Of a stretch of 64,000 bases of DNA, positions 29,642 to 41,644 are shown one piece after another. A program made the translations under genes and the position numbers. Every line of letters begins with the position of its first letter. Positions within the stretch are counted from its first letter, which is position 1. Source of the stretch: CAVONB01 sp963697205 (lineage in GTDB: Bacteria; Pseudomonadota; Alphaproteobacteria; Rhizobiales; Hyphomicrobiaceae); contig CAVONB010000011.1 in NCBI GenBank assembly GCA_963697205.1, forward strand, positions 184,208 to 248,207. Direction: 5' to 3'. The notes beneath the pieces are model-generated. The model ran no database searches. It was not told where the DNA came from and saw only the letters and a list, made by a program, of their open reading frames with translations.

Positions 29642-32185
29642 ATGCGCTCGAACTCGCTACTACTCAAATCCCAGAATACGCGGGTCGAGCTGATCCTCTT
29701 GCTGCTCGCGAGCCTGGCGTGTGTGCTGTCTTTGACTGTCGGCGTCACCGACGGCAGCCTGTCCGGCGCGAGCTTGATGGGCCTGAAGACGCTGGTGCTG
29801 TTGGCGCTGGTCACCGGCGCCGCCGCCATCGCGCTGGTGCTCGTGTGGCACACCGCCCGCCAAGCCAGGACCCAGATCGATCGCGCCAACGGCGAAGTCT
29901 CCGAACTGCGCCGCCAGCTGATGGCGGCCGAGGCGATCGTCAACGCCGAGCCGCAGGTGATGATCTTCTGGGATCACGAGGCCGGTCTGAAGGTTCTGGC
30001 GCACACGCTCATCAACGTCGCGGGCCTGCCGCAGTCCCAGCACGATCTCTTGCGCTTCGGCCAGTGGCTGGACGTGGCCTCGGCGCGCGAGCTGAAGGGG
30101 GCGCTCGATCGGCTGTTCGCCGATGGTCGCGGCTTTTCGCTCTTGTTGAAGACGCAAGCTGGCGGCCACCTGGAGGCCGACGCGCGCGCGGCCGGCGGCA
30201 GCGCCGTTCTGCGTTTCCGTGACGTCTCCGGCGCCAAGCGCGAGCTCGTGCGCGTGCTCGACCAGCAGCGCGCGCTGTCGCGCGAGGCGCGCGCCTACCG
30301 CGCGCTGCTTGAGGCGCTGCCGATGCCCGCATGGCTGAAGGGCGCGCAGGGGCGCATCGAGTGGGTCAACTCCGCCTACGTCAAGGCCGTCGAGGCCACC
30401 GCCGACCACGAGGTCGTCGGCCGCCAGATCGAGCTGCTGGAGCAGCGCCAACGCAATGCCGTCGCACAGACCATCGCGACCGGCCGCGTCTACGCGCACC
30501 GCCAGCCTTTGATCGTCGCCGGCGAGAGAAAGCCGCACGACATCGTCGTTCTGCCCTTCGAGGACGCGCAGGCCGGCATCGCCATCGACGTGGCCGAGAT
30601 CGAGACCGCGCGCGACGAGCTCGACCGCCAGATCGCCGCCTACGATCGCACGCTCGACCGCGTGGCGACGGCAGTCGCGATCTTCAGCCGCGACCAGCGC
30701 CTGACCTTCTTCAACGAAGCCTACGCCCGACTGTGGCAGCTCGACACCGACTGGCTAGAGACCAGGCCCTCCGACAGCGAGATCCTCGACCGTCTGCGCG
30801 AGCGCGCGCGCCTCCCGGAGGTCGTCAACTATCGCGAATGGAAGGGCAAGCAGCTCGAGCGCTACAAGGCGGCCAGCGAGCTGGAGGACTGGTGGCACCT
30901 GCCCGACGGCCGTGTGCTGCATCTCATTTCCGAGCAGCGCCCCGATGGTGGCGTCACCTATCTCTACCAGGACGAAACCGAGCGCCTGTCGCTGGAGAGC
31001 CGATACAACGCCATGATCGACGTCCAGCGCGAGACGCTCGACAGCCTCAAGGAAGGCGTCGCGGTGTTCGCCACCGACGGCCGCCTGAAACTCTTCAATT
31101 CCTCGTTTGCCGCGATCTGGCGCCTGTCGCGGCGCATGCTGGCCGAAGAGCCGCACATCGACGAGATCATCCGTCAGGGCATCGTGCTGTTCGAGGATCC
31201 GCGCACGTGGGAGCGCATCAAGCGTGCGGTCACGTCGTTCTCCGACAGCCGCGAGCCGTTGGAAGGCCAGATGGTGCGCCCCGACGGTAGCGTCGTTGAT
31301 TTTGCCGCCACGCCGCTGCCCGACGGCGCCACGCTGATCACCTTCGCCGACGTCACCGCGTCCAAGCGCTACGAGCGTGCGCTGCTCGAGCGCAACGAGG
31401 CGCTGATCGCCGGGGATCGCCTCAAGAACCAGTTCATCAGCCACGTGTCCTACGAGCTGAGGACGCCGCTGACCAACATCATCGGCTTCAGCGAGCTCTT
31501 GTCGAGCCCGCGCGTCGGCACGCTGAACTTGAAGCAGCGCGAATACCTCGGCGACATCACGTCGTCCTCCAAGACCCTGCTCGCCATCATCGACGACATC
31601 CTCGACCTGACCACCATCGATGCCGGCGCGCTGGAGCTTAAGCTCGGCCGCATCGCGGTGAAGAACGTGATCGAGGCTGCCGTCCTCGGCGTCAGGGACC
31701 GGGCCGCACGCGCCCGCCTGACCCTCGACATCACCGTCGCCCATGATGCCGACGAGTTCGTCGCCGACGAGGCCCGCGTTCGCCAGGTACTCTACAACCT
31801 GCTGTCGAACGCGGTCGGCTTCTCCAAGCCGGGCGGCACCGTCCAGCTCGCGTGCTGGCGCGAGACCGACGAGGTGGTGTTCAAGATCGAGGACCAGGGC
31901 ATCGGCATCCCCAAGGACCAGATCCGACGCGTCTTCGAGCGCTTCGAGAGCCGCAGCCAGGGCTCCAAGCATCGCGGCGCCGGACTCGGCCTGTCCATCG
32001 TCAAGAGCCTCGTGGAACTGCACGGCGGCACCATGGTTCTGGATAGCGAGGAGGGTCGCGGCACCCGCGTCACCATACGCTTCCCCGTCGGCGGCCTCAC
32101 GCGCCTCAATGTGCTGCCGGAGAACCTGTCAGAGACCTTGCCCGAGATCGCGGACGAGACCGCGACCGGTTCGCTCGCCGGCTGA
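29642..32185 (+). CDS. PAS-domain sensor histidine kinase
   Basis: An 847-residue membrane kinase. Two membrane helices lie near residues 18-38 and 52-75, followed by a coiled-coil, then several PAS-like domains (for example around residues 225-300, 345-440 and 470-565; LLEALPMPAWLKGAQGRIEWVN and SLKEGVAVFATDGRLKLFN). The HisKA box FISHVSYELRTPLTNI carries His601, and the ATPase domain shows YNLLSNAVGF, EDQGIGIPKDQI and GAGLGLSIVKSLVE. No partner regulator is adjacent; the same kinase sits between ahcY and tsaE in related alphaproteobacteria. ATG 29642 is chosen; an in-frame TTG at 29564 gives a longer form without family support. Confidence 0.88.
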   Translation: MRSNSLLLKSQNTRVELILLLLASLACVLSLTVGVTDGSLSGASLMGLKTLVLLALVTGAAAIALVLVWHTARQARTQIDRANGEVSELRRQLMAAEAIVNAEPQVMIFWDHEAGLKVLAHTLINVAGLPQSQHDLLRFGQWLDVASARELKGALDRLFADGRGFSLLLKTQAGGHLEADARAAGGSAVLRFRDVSGAKRELVRVLDQQRALSREARAYRALLEALPMPAWLKGAQGRIEWVNSAYVKAVEATADHEVVGRQIELLEQRQRNAVAQTIATGRVYAHRQPLIVAGERKPHDIVVLPFEDAQAGIAIDVAEIETARDELDRQIAAYDRTLDRVATAVAIFSRDQRLTFFNEAYARLWQLDTDWLETRPSDSEILDRLRERARLPEVVNYREWKGKQLERYKAASELEDWWHLPDGRVLHLISEQRPDGGVTYLYQDETERLSLESRYNAMIDVQRETLDSLKEGVAVFATDGRLKLFNSSFAAIWRLSRRMLAEEPHIDEIIRQGIVLFEDPRTWERIKRAVTSFSDSREPLEGQMVRPDGSVVDFAATPLPDGATLITFADVTASKRYERALLERNEALIAGDRLKNQFISHVSYELRTPLTNIIGFSELLSSPRVGTLNLKQREYLGDITSSSKTLLAIIDDILDLTTIDAGALELKLGRIAVKNVIEAAVLGVRDRAARARLTLDITVAHDADEFVADEARVRQVLYNLLSNAVGFSKPGGTVQLACWRETDEVVFKIEDQGIGIPKDQIRRVFERFESRSQGSKHRGAGLGLSIVKSLVELHGGTMVLDSEEGRGTRVTIRFPVGGLTRLNVLPENLSETLPEIADETATGSLAG

Positions 32186-32251
32186 GCCCTAGGATCGGCC
32201 CGCGACACGGATCGCCTTGACGGCGACGCGCTGTCGCCGTTGTCTCCGGCC

Positions 32252-33829
32252 ATGACCGCGATCATTCCGCCCGCACCTCGACACACTTGGCGCCTCGACG
32301 GCGTCGAAGAGCGCGCCTTGCCCACGCTCGCCGGCTTGCTGGCCTTCTGGCTCGGGCCCGGCGACGTCGTGCTCCTGCGCGGCGAGATCGGCGCCGGCAA
32401 GACCACCTTCGCCCGCCACCTCGTGCGCGCCGCGCTGGAAGACGAGGACGCGGACGTGCCGAGCCCGACGTTCGCGCTGGTCCAGGGTTATGAGACACCC
32501 CGGCTTGCGATCGTGCATGCCGATCTCTATCGCCTGGCCGACGCGGCGGGTTTGGCGGAGCTGGGTCTCGAGGAGGCCTGGCGCTCGGGTGCAGTGCTGG
32601 TCGAATGGCCGGAGCGGGCCGAGGCCGTCTGGCCGGACGACCGCCTCGAGATCGCGTTCGCCGAGACGGGCGATCCCGGCACGCGGACGGCGATCCTCAT
32701 GGGCGTTGGCGATTGGGCCGGCCGCCTCGATCGCCTGGCCGCAGCGCACGCCCTGGCCGTAGCCTGGAACCGAGAAGCCCGCGTGCGCTACCTGCAGGGC
32801 GACGCCTCGCCCCGGCGCTATGCGCGCCTGCGCGCCAAAGCGCAAACGTGTCTCTTGATGGACGCCCCGCGCCAGCCCGACGGTCCGCCGATCCGCGATG
32901 GCCTGCCCTACAGTCGCATCGCGCATCTGGCCGAGGACGTGCGCCCGTTCGTCGCCATCGCCGGCGCCTTGCGTTCGGCCGGCCTTTCCGCGCCCCAGAT
33001 CCTTGCCCACGACCTCGATCGCGGCATCCTACTGATCGAGGACCTGGGCGACGGCGTGTTCGGCCCACTTGTGGAGGCGGCGAGCCGCACGGGCGCAGAG
33101 CCGATACAGGCGGAGCTTTGGGAGGCTGTGACCGACGCGCTTCTCGTGCTGCGCCGCGCGCCACCGCCCGAAACGCTGCCGTTGCCTGACGCAACGCGAC
33201 ACGCGATACCGCACTACGACATCGGCGCGCTGACCATCGAAGTCTCGCTGCTGCCCGACTGGTACTGGCCCCATGCCCACGACGGCGCGGCGATGCCGCC
33301 ACACGCGCGAGCCGCCTTCGACGCGGCCTGGCAGCCGCTGCTGGCGCGGCTCGCCACCGATGCGAGCGGCTGGGTGCTGCGCGACGTGCACTCGCCCAAC
33401 TTGATCTGGCTCGCCGGGCGAGCCGGGCCGGCCCGCGTCGGTATCATCGATTTCCAGGACGCCATGCGCGGATCGCCCGCCTACGATCTCGTCTCGCTGT
33501 TGCAGGACGCGCGCCTCGACGTGCCCGCCGACCTCGAGCGCCGCTTGCTCGACCGCTACTGCGCCACCGCCGTGCGGCAGGACGCTGCGTTCGACGCCGC
33601 CGGCTTTCGATTCGCCTACTGGGCTCTCGGCGCGCAGCGCAACACCAAGATCCTCGGCATCTTCGCCCGTCTCGCCCGCCGTGACGGCAAGCCCCGGTAT
33701 TTGCGCCACATGCCACGAATATGGGGATACCTCGACCGCTGCCTGGCCTTCCCGGGTCTGGAGACGCTCGCCGCGTGGTATGAGCATCACCTGCCTCGAT
33801 CCGCGCGGGCCGGCCGACCGCCGGCCTGA
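32252..33829 (+). CDS. Bifunctional TsaE / AmgK-like sugar kinase fusion
   Basis: A 525-residue fusion. Residues 1-160 are TsaE, the ATPase of the t6A37 tRNA-modifying complex: P-loop GEIGAGKTT at 44-52, VPSPTFALVQGYE and HADLYRLAD are family motifs. Residues about 175-510 are an aminoglycoside phosphotransferase-type kinase with RDVHSPNLIW (catalytic loop) and IIDFQDAMRGSPAYDL (metal site). With the downstream MurU-like gene, the kinase half is best read as AmgK, which phosphorylates anomeric N-acetylmuramate in peptidoglycan recycling. The fusion is a known alphaproteobacterial arrangement. ATG at 32252 is preferred over a TTG 12 bases upstream. Confidence 0.92.
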   Translation: MTAIIPPAPRHTWRLDGVEERALPTLAGLLAFWLGPGDVVLLRGEIGAGKTTFARHLVRAALEDEDADVPSPTFALVQGYETPRLAIVHADLYRLADAAGLAELGLEEAWRSGAVLVEWPERAEAVWPDDRLEIAFAETGDPGTRTAILMGVGDWAGRLDRLAAAHALAVAWNREARVRYLQGDASPRRYARLRAKAQTCLLMDAPRQPDGPPIRDGLPYSRIAHLAEDVRPFVAIAGALRSAGLSAPQILAHDLDRGILLIEDLGDGVFGPLVEAASRTGAEPIQAELWEAVTDALLVLRRAPPPETLPLPDATRHAIPHYDIGALTIEVSLLPDWYWPHAHDGAAMPPHARAAFDAAWQPLLARLATDASGWVLRDVHSPNLIWLAGRAGPARVGIIDFQDAMRGSPAYDLVSLLQDARLDVPADLERRLLDRYCATAVRQDAAFDAAGFRFAYWALGAQRNTKILGIFARLARRDGKPRYLRHMPRIWGYLDRCLAFPGLETLAAWYEHHLPRSARAGRPPA

Positions 33830-33907
33830 TCGGTCGCATGCGGTGCCGCGCTGCCCGCACGCCAGGGGGCGCGCGGCTGCGGTCGCAACCTCGGGGGATT
33901 GAGCGGG

Positions 33908-34633
33908 ATGTCGGGGCGACCCACAACGGCGATGGTGCTGGCGGCCGGGCTAGGCACGCGCATGCGTCCCTTGACCGACACGACGCCCAAGCCGCTGGTG
34001 CCGCTCGCCGGCCGCGCACTTCTCGACCATGTGCTGGACCGCCTGGCCGACGCCGGCATCGCCCGCGCCGTCGTCAACGTCCACTACCTCGCCGATCGCA
34101 TCGAGCGCCACCTCGCAGGCCGCACCCGTCCCGCGATCGTCATGTCCGACGAGCGCGACGCCCTGCTCGACACCGGCGGCGGTATCGCCCGCGCCCTGCC
34201 GCTGCTCGGCGACACGCCCTTCCTCGTGCACAACTCCGACACCGTCTGGATCGAGCACGGCGTGCGCAATCTCGACCGCCTGATCGAGACATGGGACACC
34301 GCGCGCATGGACTGCCTGATGCTGCTCGCGCCCACCACCGGCAGCCTCGGTTACGACGGTCGTGGCGACTTCGACCGGGATGGTGCGAGCGGCCGCCTGA
34401 CGCGCCGCCGCCCCGGCGAGACCGCGGCTTACGTCTTCGCCGGCGTCTCGATTGTCGATCCCGGCCTGTTCGCAGCCCTCGGACCGGGAGCCTTCTCCAT
34501 GAACGTCGCCTGGGATCGCGCACTCGCCGTGGGCCGGCTGCAGGGCCTCGTGATCGAAGGCGAATGGATGCACGTCGGCACGCCCGAGGCCCTGCGCGAG
34601 GCCGAGGCGCGGGTGGCCGCACAGCGGGGATGA
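33908..34633 (+). CDS. murU: MurU-like nucleotidyltransferase
   Basis: A 241-residue sugar-nucleotide transferase with the nucleotide-binding signature AAGLGTRMRPLTDTTPKPLVPLAGR at the N-terminus, LDTGGGIARALPLLG and HNSDTVW (metal aspartate) in the middle, and WMHVGTPEAL near the end. In the AmgK-MurU route, this enzyme makes UDP-MurNAc from MurNAc-1-phosphate, bypassing de novo synthesis and giving fosfomycin tolerance. Being next to the kinase supports that assignment over other sugar-1-phosphate transferases. Start at 33908 rather than TTG 33899, based on spacing to the GGGGGA site. Confidence 0.87.
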   Translation: MSGRPTTAMVLAAGLGTRMRPLTDTTPKPLVPLAGRALLDHVLDRLADAGIARAVVNVHYLADRIERHLAGRTRPAIVMSDERDALLDTGGGIARALPLLGDTPFLVHNSDTVWIEHGVRNLDRLIETWDTARMDCLMLLAPTTGSLGYDGRGDFDRDGASGRLTRRRPGETAAYVFAGVSIVDPGLFAALGPGAFSMNVAWDRALAVGRLQGLVIEGEWMHVGTPEALREAEARVAAQRG

Positions 34634-34640
34634 CAGGCGC

Positions 34641-37600
34641 ATGCCGAACGACGAGCCCATCACCAGTGCGCGCGCAGGCCGCGTCTACACGGTGCCCGCG
34701 AGCGAGCCGTTTCTGACGCGGCTGGCCGAAGCGATACTGATGGGCCACCTGCCGGCCGCCGACGGTATCGCGCCGCATCCCCTCGACCTGCCCGACATCA
34801 CGATCCTGTTGCCCACGCGCCGTGCCGCGCGCGCCCTGCAGCAGGCGTTTTTGTCGGTCTCCGGCAAGACGGCGCTGCTGCTGCCGAGCATCCGCCCGAT
34901 CGCGGAAGGCGAGGAGGATCTGAGCCTGCTCGCGGGACTGGTCAGCCGTTCGAGCCTGACAGGCGGTCCCGCAGGCGAGCCCGACGACATCGCGCCCGCG
35001 GTGGGAGAACTGGAACGCCGCCTCGTTCTGACCGAGATGGTGATGGCGTGGTCGGCGTCCATGCGCGCGCGTGCTATGGCCGACGACGCCGATGATGCAG
35101 TGCGCCCTGCCACCCTTTCGGCCGGCGCTTCGACGCCCGCCCAGGCCGCCCACCTCGCCGCCGAGCTCGCCCGCCTGCTCGACATGATCGAGACCGAACA
35201 GGCGAGCCTATCGGCCATATCCGCGCTGGTGCCGGAGGAGCACGCCGCGCACTGGCAGCAGACCGTCGAGTTCCTCAAGATCCTGACCGAGTTCTGGCCG
35301 GCCCACCTCGCCGAGTCGGGCCGGCTGTCACGCGCCGCGCACGTCAACGCCTCGCTCGCTGCCGAGGCGCGGCGCCTGGAAACCCATCCGCCCAAGGGCC
35401 CAGTCATCGTCGCCGGCGTGACCGGCTCGATTCCCGCCGCCGCCGATCTCATGGCCGTGGTGGCGCGTCTCGACCGGGGCGCGATCGTGTTGCCGGGCCT
35501 CGACCAGACCATCGACGCGCAGAGTTGGGCGCGCTTGTTGCCCGAGCCGGCGCGCGATCCCGGACGCCCGGGCCACGCCGGTCACCCCGAGCATCCGCAG
35601 TTCGGCTTTGCGCGGCTCCTGTCGCGCATCGGCGTGGCGCGCGACGATGTCGCCGTGCTGCCGGGCGCTGAGCCTCCACCCGAAGGCGCCGCGCGCCTTG
35701 CTTTCCTGAGCCAGACCCTGCGTCCGGCGGAATCGACCAGCGCCTGGCACGACTACGCACACACGGCCGACAAGGCGGCGCTCAAATCAGCGCTCGCAGG
35801 CGTCACCGTGATCGCTGCGCCATCGGCGCAGGACGAGGCCGAGGTCGCCGCCCTGATCCTGCGCGAGGCCGCCGAGACGCCGGGACGCACCGCCGCCCTG
35901 GTCTCGCCCGACCGCATGCTCGCCCGCCGCGTGCTCGCGCGGCTGGACACCTGGGGCATTCGTGCCGACGATTCCGCCGGCCGGCCGTTCCGCAAGACGG
36001 TTGCGGGCACTCTGTTCGATCAGATCGTCGAGGCCGTCGCCACCGGCTTCGCGCCGGCCGCCGTCGTCGGCCTTTTGCGCCACCCGCTCGCACGCTTCGG
36101 CCTCGACATCTCGACCGCCCGACAGGCCGCGCGCACGATCGAGATCGCCGTCTTCCGCACCGCCTATCTCGGCCGCGGCATCGAAGGCATCGAGACGGCG
36201 CTCGAGGTCGCCGCCCAGCAGTCGCAGGCAGGTGGCGAGCGGCGCGAGCGCGCGGTGCGCCGCATCGGTGCGGAGCGCTGGGCCGCCGCGCGCGATCTTG
36301 TCGAGCGCCTGAAGCAGGCCCTAGCCGCGTTCGAGACGATGTTTGCCGATCCCGACCCGCAGCCGCTTCGCGTGCTGGCCACCGCCCATGCCGTCGCCGC
36401 CGAAGCGGTCGCCCGCGCGCCCGACCGGGACGACAACCCGATCTGGGACGAGGAGGCCGGACGCGCCGCCTCGCTGTTCTTCACAGGCCTGTTCGATTCC
36501 GGTCTGCGGGCGCCCGCCGTGGCTGCCGTCGATTATCCCGATCTCTACCGCACGCTGGTCGCTGCCGAGACCGTGCGCCCGCGCGTGCCCGTGCATCCGC
36601 GCATCTTCATCTGGGGCCCCTACGAAGCGCGCCTGCAGCAGGCCGACGTGCTCGTACTCGGCTCGCTCAACGAGGGGACGTGGCCCGAGCCCGCTGATCC
36701 CGGACCCTGGCTCAACCGGCCGATGCGCGCGGCGCTCGCTCTGCCCTCGCCGGAGGAGGACATCGGTCGCGCCGCCCACGACTTCGTGTCGCTGGCCGCC
36801 GCGCCGACCGTCTACCTGACGCGCGCGCAGAAGGTCGATGGCGTGCCGACGGTCCCCTCGCGCTGGCTGCTGCGCATCGAGGCGCTGCTCGCCGGTCTCG
36901 ACTTGAAGGCGGCCGTTGCCCCACACCAGCCGTGGCTCGCCTGGGCGCGCGCCCGCGATGCCGCGCAGCGCGCCAACCAGATCGCGCCGCCGCGTCCAAG
37001 GCCGCCCGTCGCCCTGCGCCCGCGCCGCATGAGCGTGACCAAGGTCGAGACCTGGATCGCCAATCCCTATGCCGTGTTCGCCTCCGACATCCTGCAGACT
37101 GGAAAAACTGCCGTCGCTGGGCGAGCCGCCCGATGCGGCAATGCGCGGCGGCATCATCCACGCCGCGCTCGGCCGCTTCGTCGAGCGCTGGCCGGAGCGC
37201 CTGCCCGACGATCCCGCCGGCGAGCTGACGCAGATCGCTGCCGATCTGCTCGCCGCGCTCAAGCCCAATCCGCGCGTCGCCGCCTTCTGGGTGTCGCGCT
37301 TTGCAGCGTTTCGCGGTCTGGTTTGCCGAGACCGAGCCGGCGCGCCGCCGCGGCAGTCGCCCGCATCGTGGCCGAGACGACGGCGCTGCATCCCATCGAG
37401 GCCCCGGCCGGCGCCTTCACGCTGACCGCGCGCGCCGACCGCATCGACGTTGCCGCGAGCGGCATTGTCATCACCGACTACAAGACGGGCACGCCCCCCT
37501 CCGACCGGCGCGTCAGGGATGGATTGGCCCCGCAATTGCCGCTCGAGGCGGGCCTTGCCGCCCTCGGCGCGTTCGCGAACGTCCCGCAGCATCCGGTGAC

Positions 37601-37881
37601 GGCGCTGCGCTACATCCGCGCCTCCGGCGGCGAGCCGCCCGGCGAGGAGCGCGTGGTCAAGGTCGACGACATCGCCGCGCTCGGCCAGCAGGCGCTCGAA
37701 AACCTCGCCGCGCTCGTTCGCCACTACGATGACGAGTGCGACGCCCTACGCCGCACTGCGGCGTCCCCGATTCCGCTACGACTTCGACGACTTCGCGCAT
37801 CTGGCGCGCGTCAAGGAATGGTCCCTCGATGACGGCGAGGACACCGACGGCGACGGCGGCAGCGAAGCCGACGCGGCATGA
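34641..37881 (+). CDS. addB: AddB subunit of the AddAB helicase-nuclease (four frameshifts as sequenced)
   Basis: With AddA this enzyme processes double-strand breaks for RecA loading. The first about 815 residues are in one frame: N-terminal TILLPTRRAARALQQAF, inactive-helicase-type domain, VLVLGSLNEGTWPEP. The rest switches frame at about 37098 (extra A before CTGGAAAAACTG), 37309-37311 (extra T), 37350-37353 (extra G) and 37736-37741. Removing these four bases gives a 1,078-residue protein ending in a normal acidic tail. The C-terminal RecB-type nuclease motif (VITDYKTGTPP) is intact. Its TGA overlaps the addA ATG (ATGA at 37878), so the pair is translationally coupled. Confidence 0.87.
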
Positions 37882-40800
37882 CCACGAAACCGCACACATC
37901 ACAGGCGGCAGAAATGCACGAGCCTTCCGACATCGCCGACGTCCTGCAGCAGACGACGCAGAGCCAGCTGCGCGCCTCCGATCCGAAGGTGTCGGCCTGG
38001 GTTGCCGCCAACGCGGGTGCCGGCAAGACGCACGTCCTGACCCAGCGCGTCCTGCGCCTGCTGCTCGACGGCCAGAAGCCCGAGCGCATTCTCTGCCTCA
38101 CCTACACCAAGGCGGCGGCCGCCGAGATGTCGACGCGCGTTTTCAATGTGCTGTCGGGTTGGGTGACCGAGGACGACGCCAAGCTGTCGGCCGATCTGGT
38201 CGGCGTGCTCGGCCGCGCGCCGACCGAGGCCGAGCGGGTGCTCGCGCGCCAGCTCTTCGCCGTCGCCATCGAGACGCCGGGCGGGCTCAAGGTGCAGACG
38301 ATCCACGCCTTCTGCGAGCGCCTCCTGCAGCGCTTTCCGCTGGAAGCGGGCGTACCGCCCGGCTTCACCATTCTCGACGACGAGATGACGGCCACCCTGC
38401 GCCGCGAGGCGATCGACGCGGTGTTGACGCGCGCGACGTCGGGCCGCGACGATACGTTGAAGGCCGCGCTCGACGTCGCCGTCGCCCACGCCGGCGAGGA
38501 AACCTTCGACGAGCGGCTTGCCGATGTGCTCTCACGTCGCGAGGTATTGGAAGCTCTGATCGTTCGCGCGCGGCCAAAGGACGAGGACGAGACCGACGTC
38601 GCCGCGCAAACGCACGCCCAAGATGCCGTCGCGACAAGCTTCGCCACCGTCGAGGCAGCCCTGCGCCGCGCCTTCTCCATCCGCCGCGGCATTACGCGCA
38701 CTGCGATCGAGGGCGAGTTGGCATCCGTGCTGACGCCCGCCGAGTTGCTGCGGGCGCGCGACGCGCTCGCACAAGGTGGCAAAACCGATGTCGGTCACGC
38801 CGCGCTCGTATCCACCGCCTTGGCCGCCACCGGCAGCGGGGCACAAGGCCAGCGCACCTGCATCGAGGCGTTGACGGCCTACTTCTGCACGGGCAAGGGC
38901 GAGCCGCGCGGCAAGCTCCTGTCGGTCAAGCTGCAGAACGAGTATCCAGACGTCGACACGATGTTGACGAGCGCCCAGGGCCGCTTCACCCGTCTCGTTG
39001 ACGAGCGGCTCGGTCTCGCCGTCGTGGCCGCGACCGTTGCGCTTCTGCGTCTCGCCGATGCAGTCGCCGGGCGCTACAACGCCGCCAAGGCGCGCCGCGC
39101 CGCGCTCGACTTCGACGACCTCATCGTGCACACAGCAAACCTTTTGTCGGCGCGCGATGCGGCGAGCTGGGTGCTCTACAAGCTCGACGGCGGCCTCGAT
39201 CACGTCCTGATCGACGAATCCCAGGACACGAGCCCGCTGCAGTGGGAGGTGATCCGCGCGCTGGTCGCGGAGTTCTTCGCCGGTAAAGGCGCCCACGAGG
39301 GCCGTCGCACGGTGTTCGCCGTCGGTGACGAGAAGCAGTCGATCTATTCCTTCCAGGGTGCTGCGCCCGCGATGTTCGCGGTCTCTGGCGATCATTTCTC
39401 CGCGCGCGCCGACGAGACCGGCCTGCCGTTCGCCCGCATCGCTCTGCTGTTGTCGTTTCGCACCGTCGTGCCCGTGCTCGCAGCCGTCGATCGCGTGTTC
39501 TCCGATCCGCACCGTGACGCCGGGCCTGACCGCCGCCGCAAGCGCGATCCGTCATATCTCGTCGCGCGCGGGCCACGCCGGCCTGATCGAGATCTGGCCG
39601 ACCGAGACGGCGGAGGCTGCCGACGGCGCCGATGCGTTCTCGCCGCTCGCCGATCGCCCCCAGCCGTCGCCCGGTGACGCAGCTCGCCGAGCGCATTGCG
39701 GACAGGATCGACAGCTGGTTGGCAAACGGCGAGCGCCTGATCTCGCAAGACCGGCCGATCCGCCCCGCCGACATCCTGATCCTTGTCTCGCGTCGTCGGC
39801 CGTTCGCCCAACCCATGATCGCGGCGTTGAAGACGCGCAAAATTCCCGTCGCCGGCGCCGACCGCATCCGCATCACCGAGCAGATCGCGGTCGAGGATCT
39901 CGTCGCGCTCGGCGATTTCGTGCTTCTGCCCGACGACGACCTCGCGCTCGCCGTCGTGCTGAAATCGCCGCTGTTCGACTTCGACGACGACGACCTCATG
40001 CGCATCGCGGCCGAGCGCCGGGGCACGCTGTGGCGCGCGCTGCTGGCGGACGGTGATCGCAACGCGCGCGCCGCCGCCGCCGTCGCACAGTTGAAGCGCT
40101 GGCGCGGGCGCGCCGATCTCGCCCCGCCTTACGAGTTCTACGCGAGCCTGCTCGACAGCGACAACGGCCGCATCCGCAAGCGCATGCTCGCCCGCCTCGG
40201 GCCCGAGGCCGCCGATCCCATCGACGAGTTCCTGGCGCTGGCCTTGGCCTACGACGACGGCGCGGCTCCCTCTCTCGTCGGCTTCCTCGACTGGCTGCGC
40301 CGCAGCGACCGCGAGGTGAAGCGCGACATGGAGCACGGCCGCAACGAGGTGCGCATCATGACCGTGCACGGCGCCAAGGGGCTGGAGGCGCCGATCGTGT
40401 TTCTGCCTGACACCTGCTCCAATCCGGTCGGCCGTGGCGTCACCGGCCTCGTCGCCATCGATGGTGCGCCGGCCGCGCATCCGGTGCCGGAGCTGTGCGT
40501 GTGGCCGGTCAAGTCCGCCTCGCGCTTGCAGCCGATTGCTAGCGGCCGAGCGCGCGCGACCGCGCTGATGCGCGAGGAAGCCAACCGCCTCCTCTACGTC
40601 GCCATGACGCGCGCGCGCGACCGGCTCTACGTTGCCGGTTTCGAGACCGCGCGCGGTCGCGCCAAGGGCTGCTGGTACGACACCATCGCCGCGCGGCTCG
40701 CCGACAACATGACCGCCGTCGACGAGGACGGCCGGCGGATGTTGCGCTGGCAGTCCGACCAGACCGTCGAGCCCAAGCGTCAGGCGGTGACGGCAGACGC

Positions 40801-41581
40801 CGAGACCACTGACGTGGCGCTGCCGGAGTGGGCACTGAAGCCCGCCCCGCGCGAGCGCCAGCTGTCGATCCCGATGGCGCCCTCGCAGTTCGTGCCCTAC
40901 GAGATCGACGAGGAGGGCGATCCCGTCGAATGGCCCGCCGACGCGCCCGAGCGACGCCAGGCTGCCGCGACGCGCGAGCCCGCCGAGCCCGGCCCGCGCA
41001 CGCTCGCCGGCGACAACCGCTTTCTGCGCGGCACGCTTACCCATGCGCTGTTGGAGCACCTGCCCGGCTTTCCGCGCACGGCCTGGCCGCAAGCCGCCAA
41101 GGCCTTCGTCGCGCGCCGTGGCCGCGATCTGTCCGCGCGTCAACGCGCGAGCATCGTCAAGGAGACCCTAGCTGTGTTGGAGCAGCCCGCGTTCGCCGGC
41201 CTGTTCGGGCCCGATGCGCGCGCGGAAGTCCCGATCGTGACCGAGATCGCCAATCCCAAGCCGGGCGGCCCCCCGCTTGTCATCAACGGCCAGATCGACA
41301 GGCTGGCCCGTCTCGGCGACACCGTCTTCATCGTCGACTACAAGACCAACCGCCCGCCGCCTGCCGAGCTTGGCGGCGTCGCCGACGCCTACCTCTTCCA
41401 GCTGGCTGCCTACCGGCTTGGCATTGCCCGCATTTTTCCCGGCCTGGCCGTGCGCGCCGCCATCCTTTGGACCGAGACGCCGCGCATGATGGAAATTCCC
41501 GTGGACGTCCTCGACGACTACCAATCACGTATCTGGGAGTTGGAGGGCCTGAGCCTTGACGCTGCCAATGCCGCTCCCTAG
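37878..41581 (+). CDS. addA: AddA subunit of the AddAB helicase-nuclease (two frameshifts as sequenced)
   Basis: UvrD-type helicase plus nuclease. Walker A is ANAGAGKTHVLTQRVLR near residue 44; LCLTYTKAAAAEM, ALDFDDLI, LDHVLIDESQDTSPLQW, AVGDEKQSIYSFQGA, and later VRIMTVHGAKGLEAPIV and RLLYVAMTRARDRL are the helicase motifs. The C-terminal nuclease shows FRGT-like RFLRGTLTHALLEHLPG and VFIVDYKTNRPPP. Frame changes occur near 39510 (extra C in GATCCGCACC) and 39669-39672 (CCC for CC before GGTGACGCAG). Removing two bases gives 1,233 residues, normal for the family. The middle piece reads GLIEIWPTE in the third frame. Confidence 0.89.
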
Positions 41582-41644
41582 GTTCTGCCCCACGATGAGA
41601 TCTGGCCCCGGACGACCGGCAGGCCATGGAACGGAGACAAGATC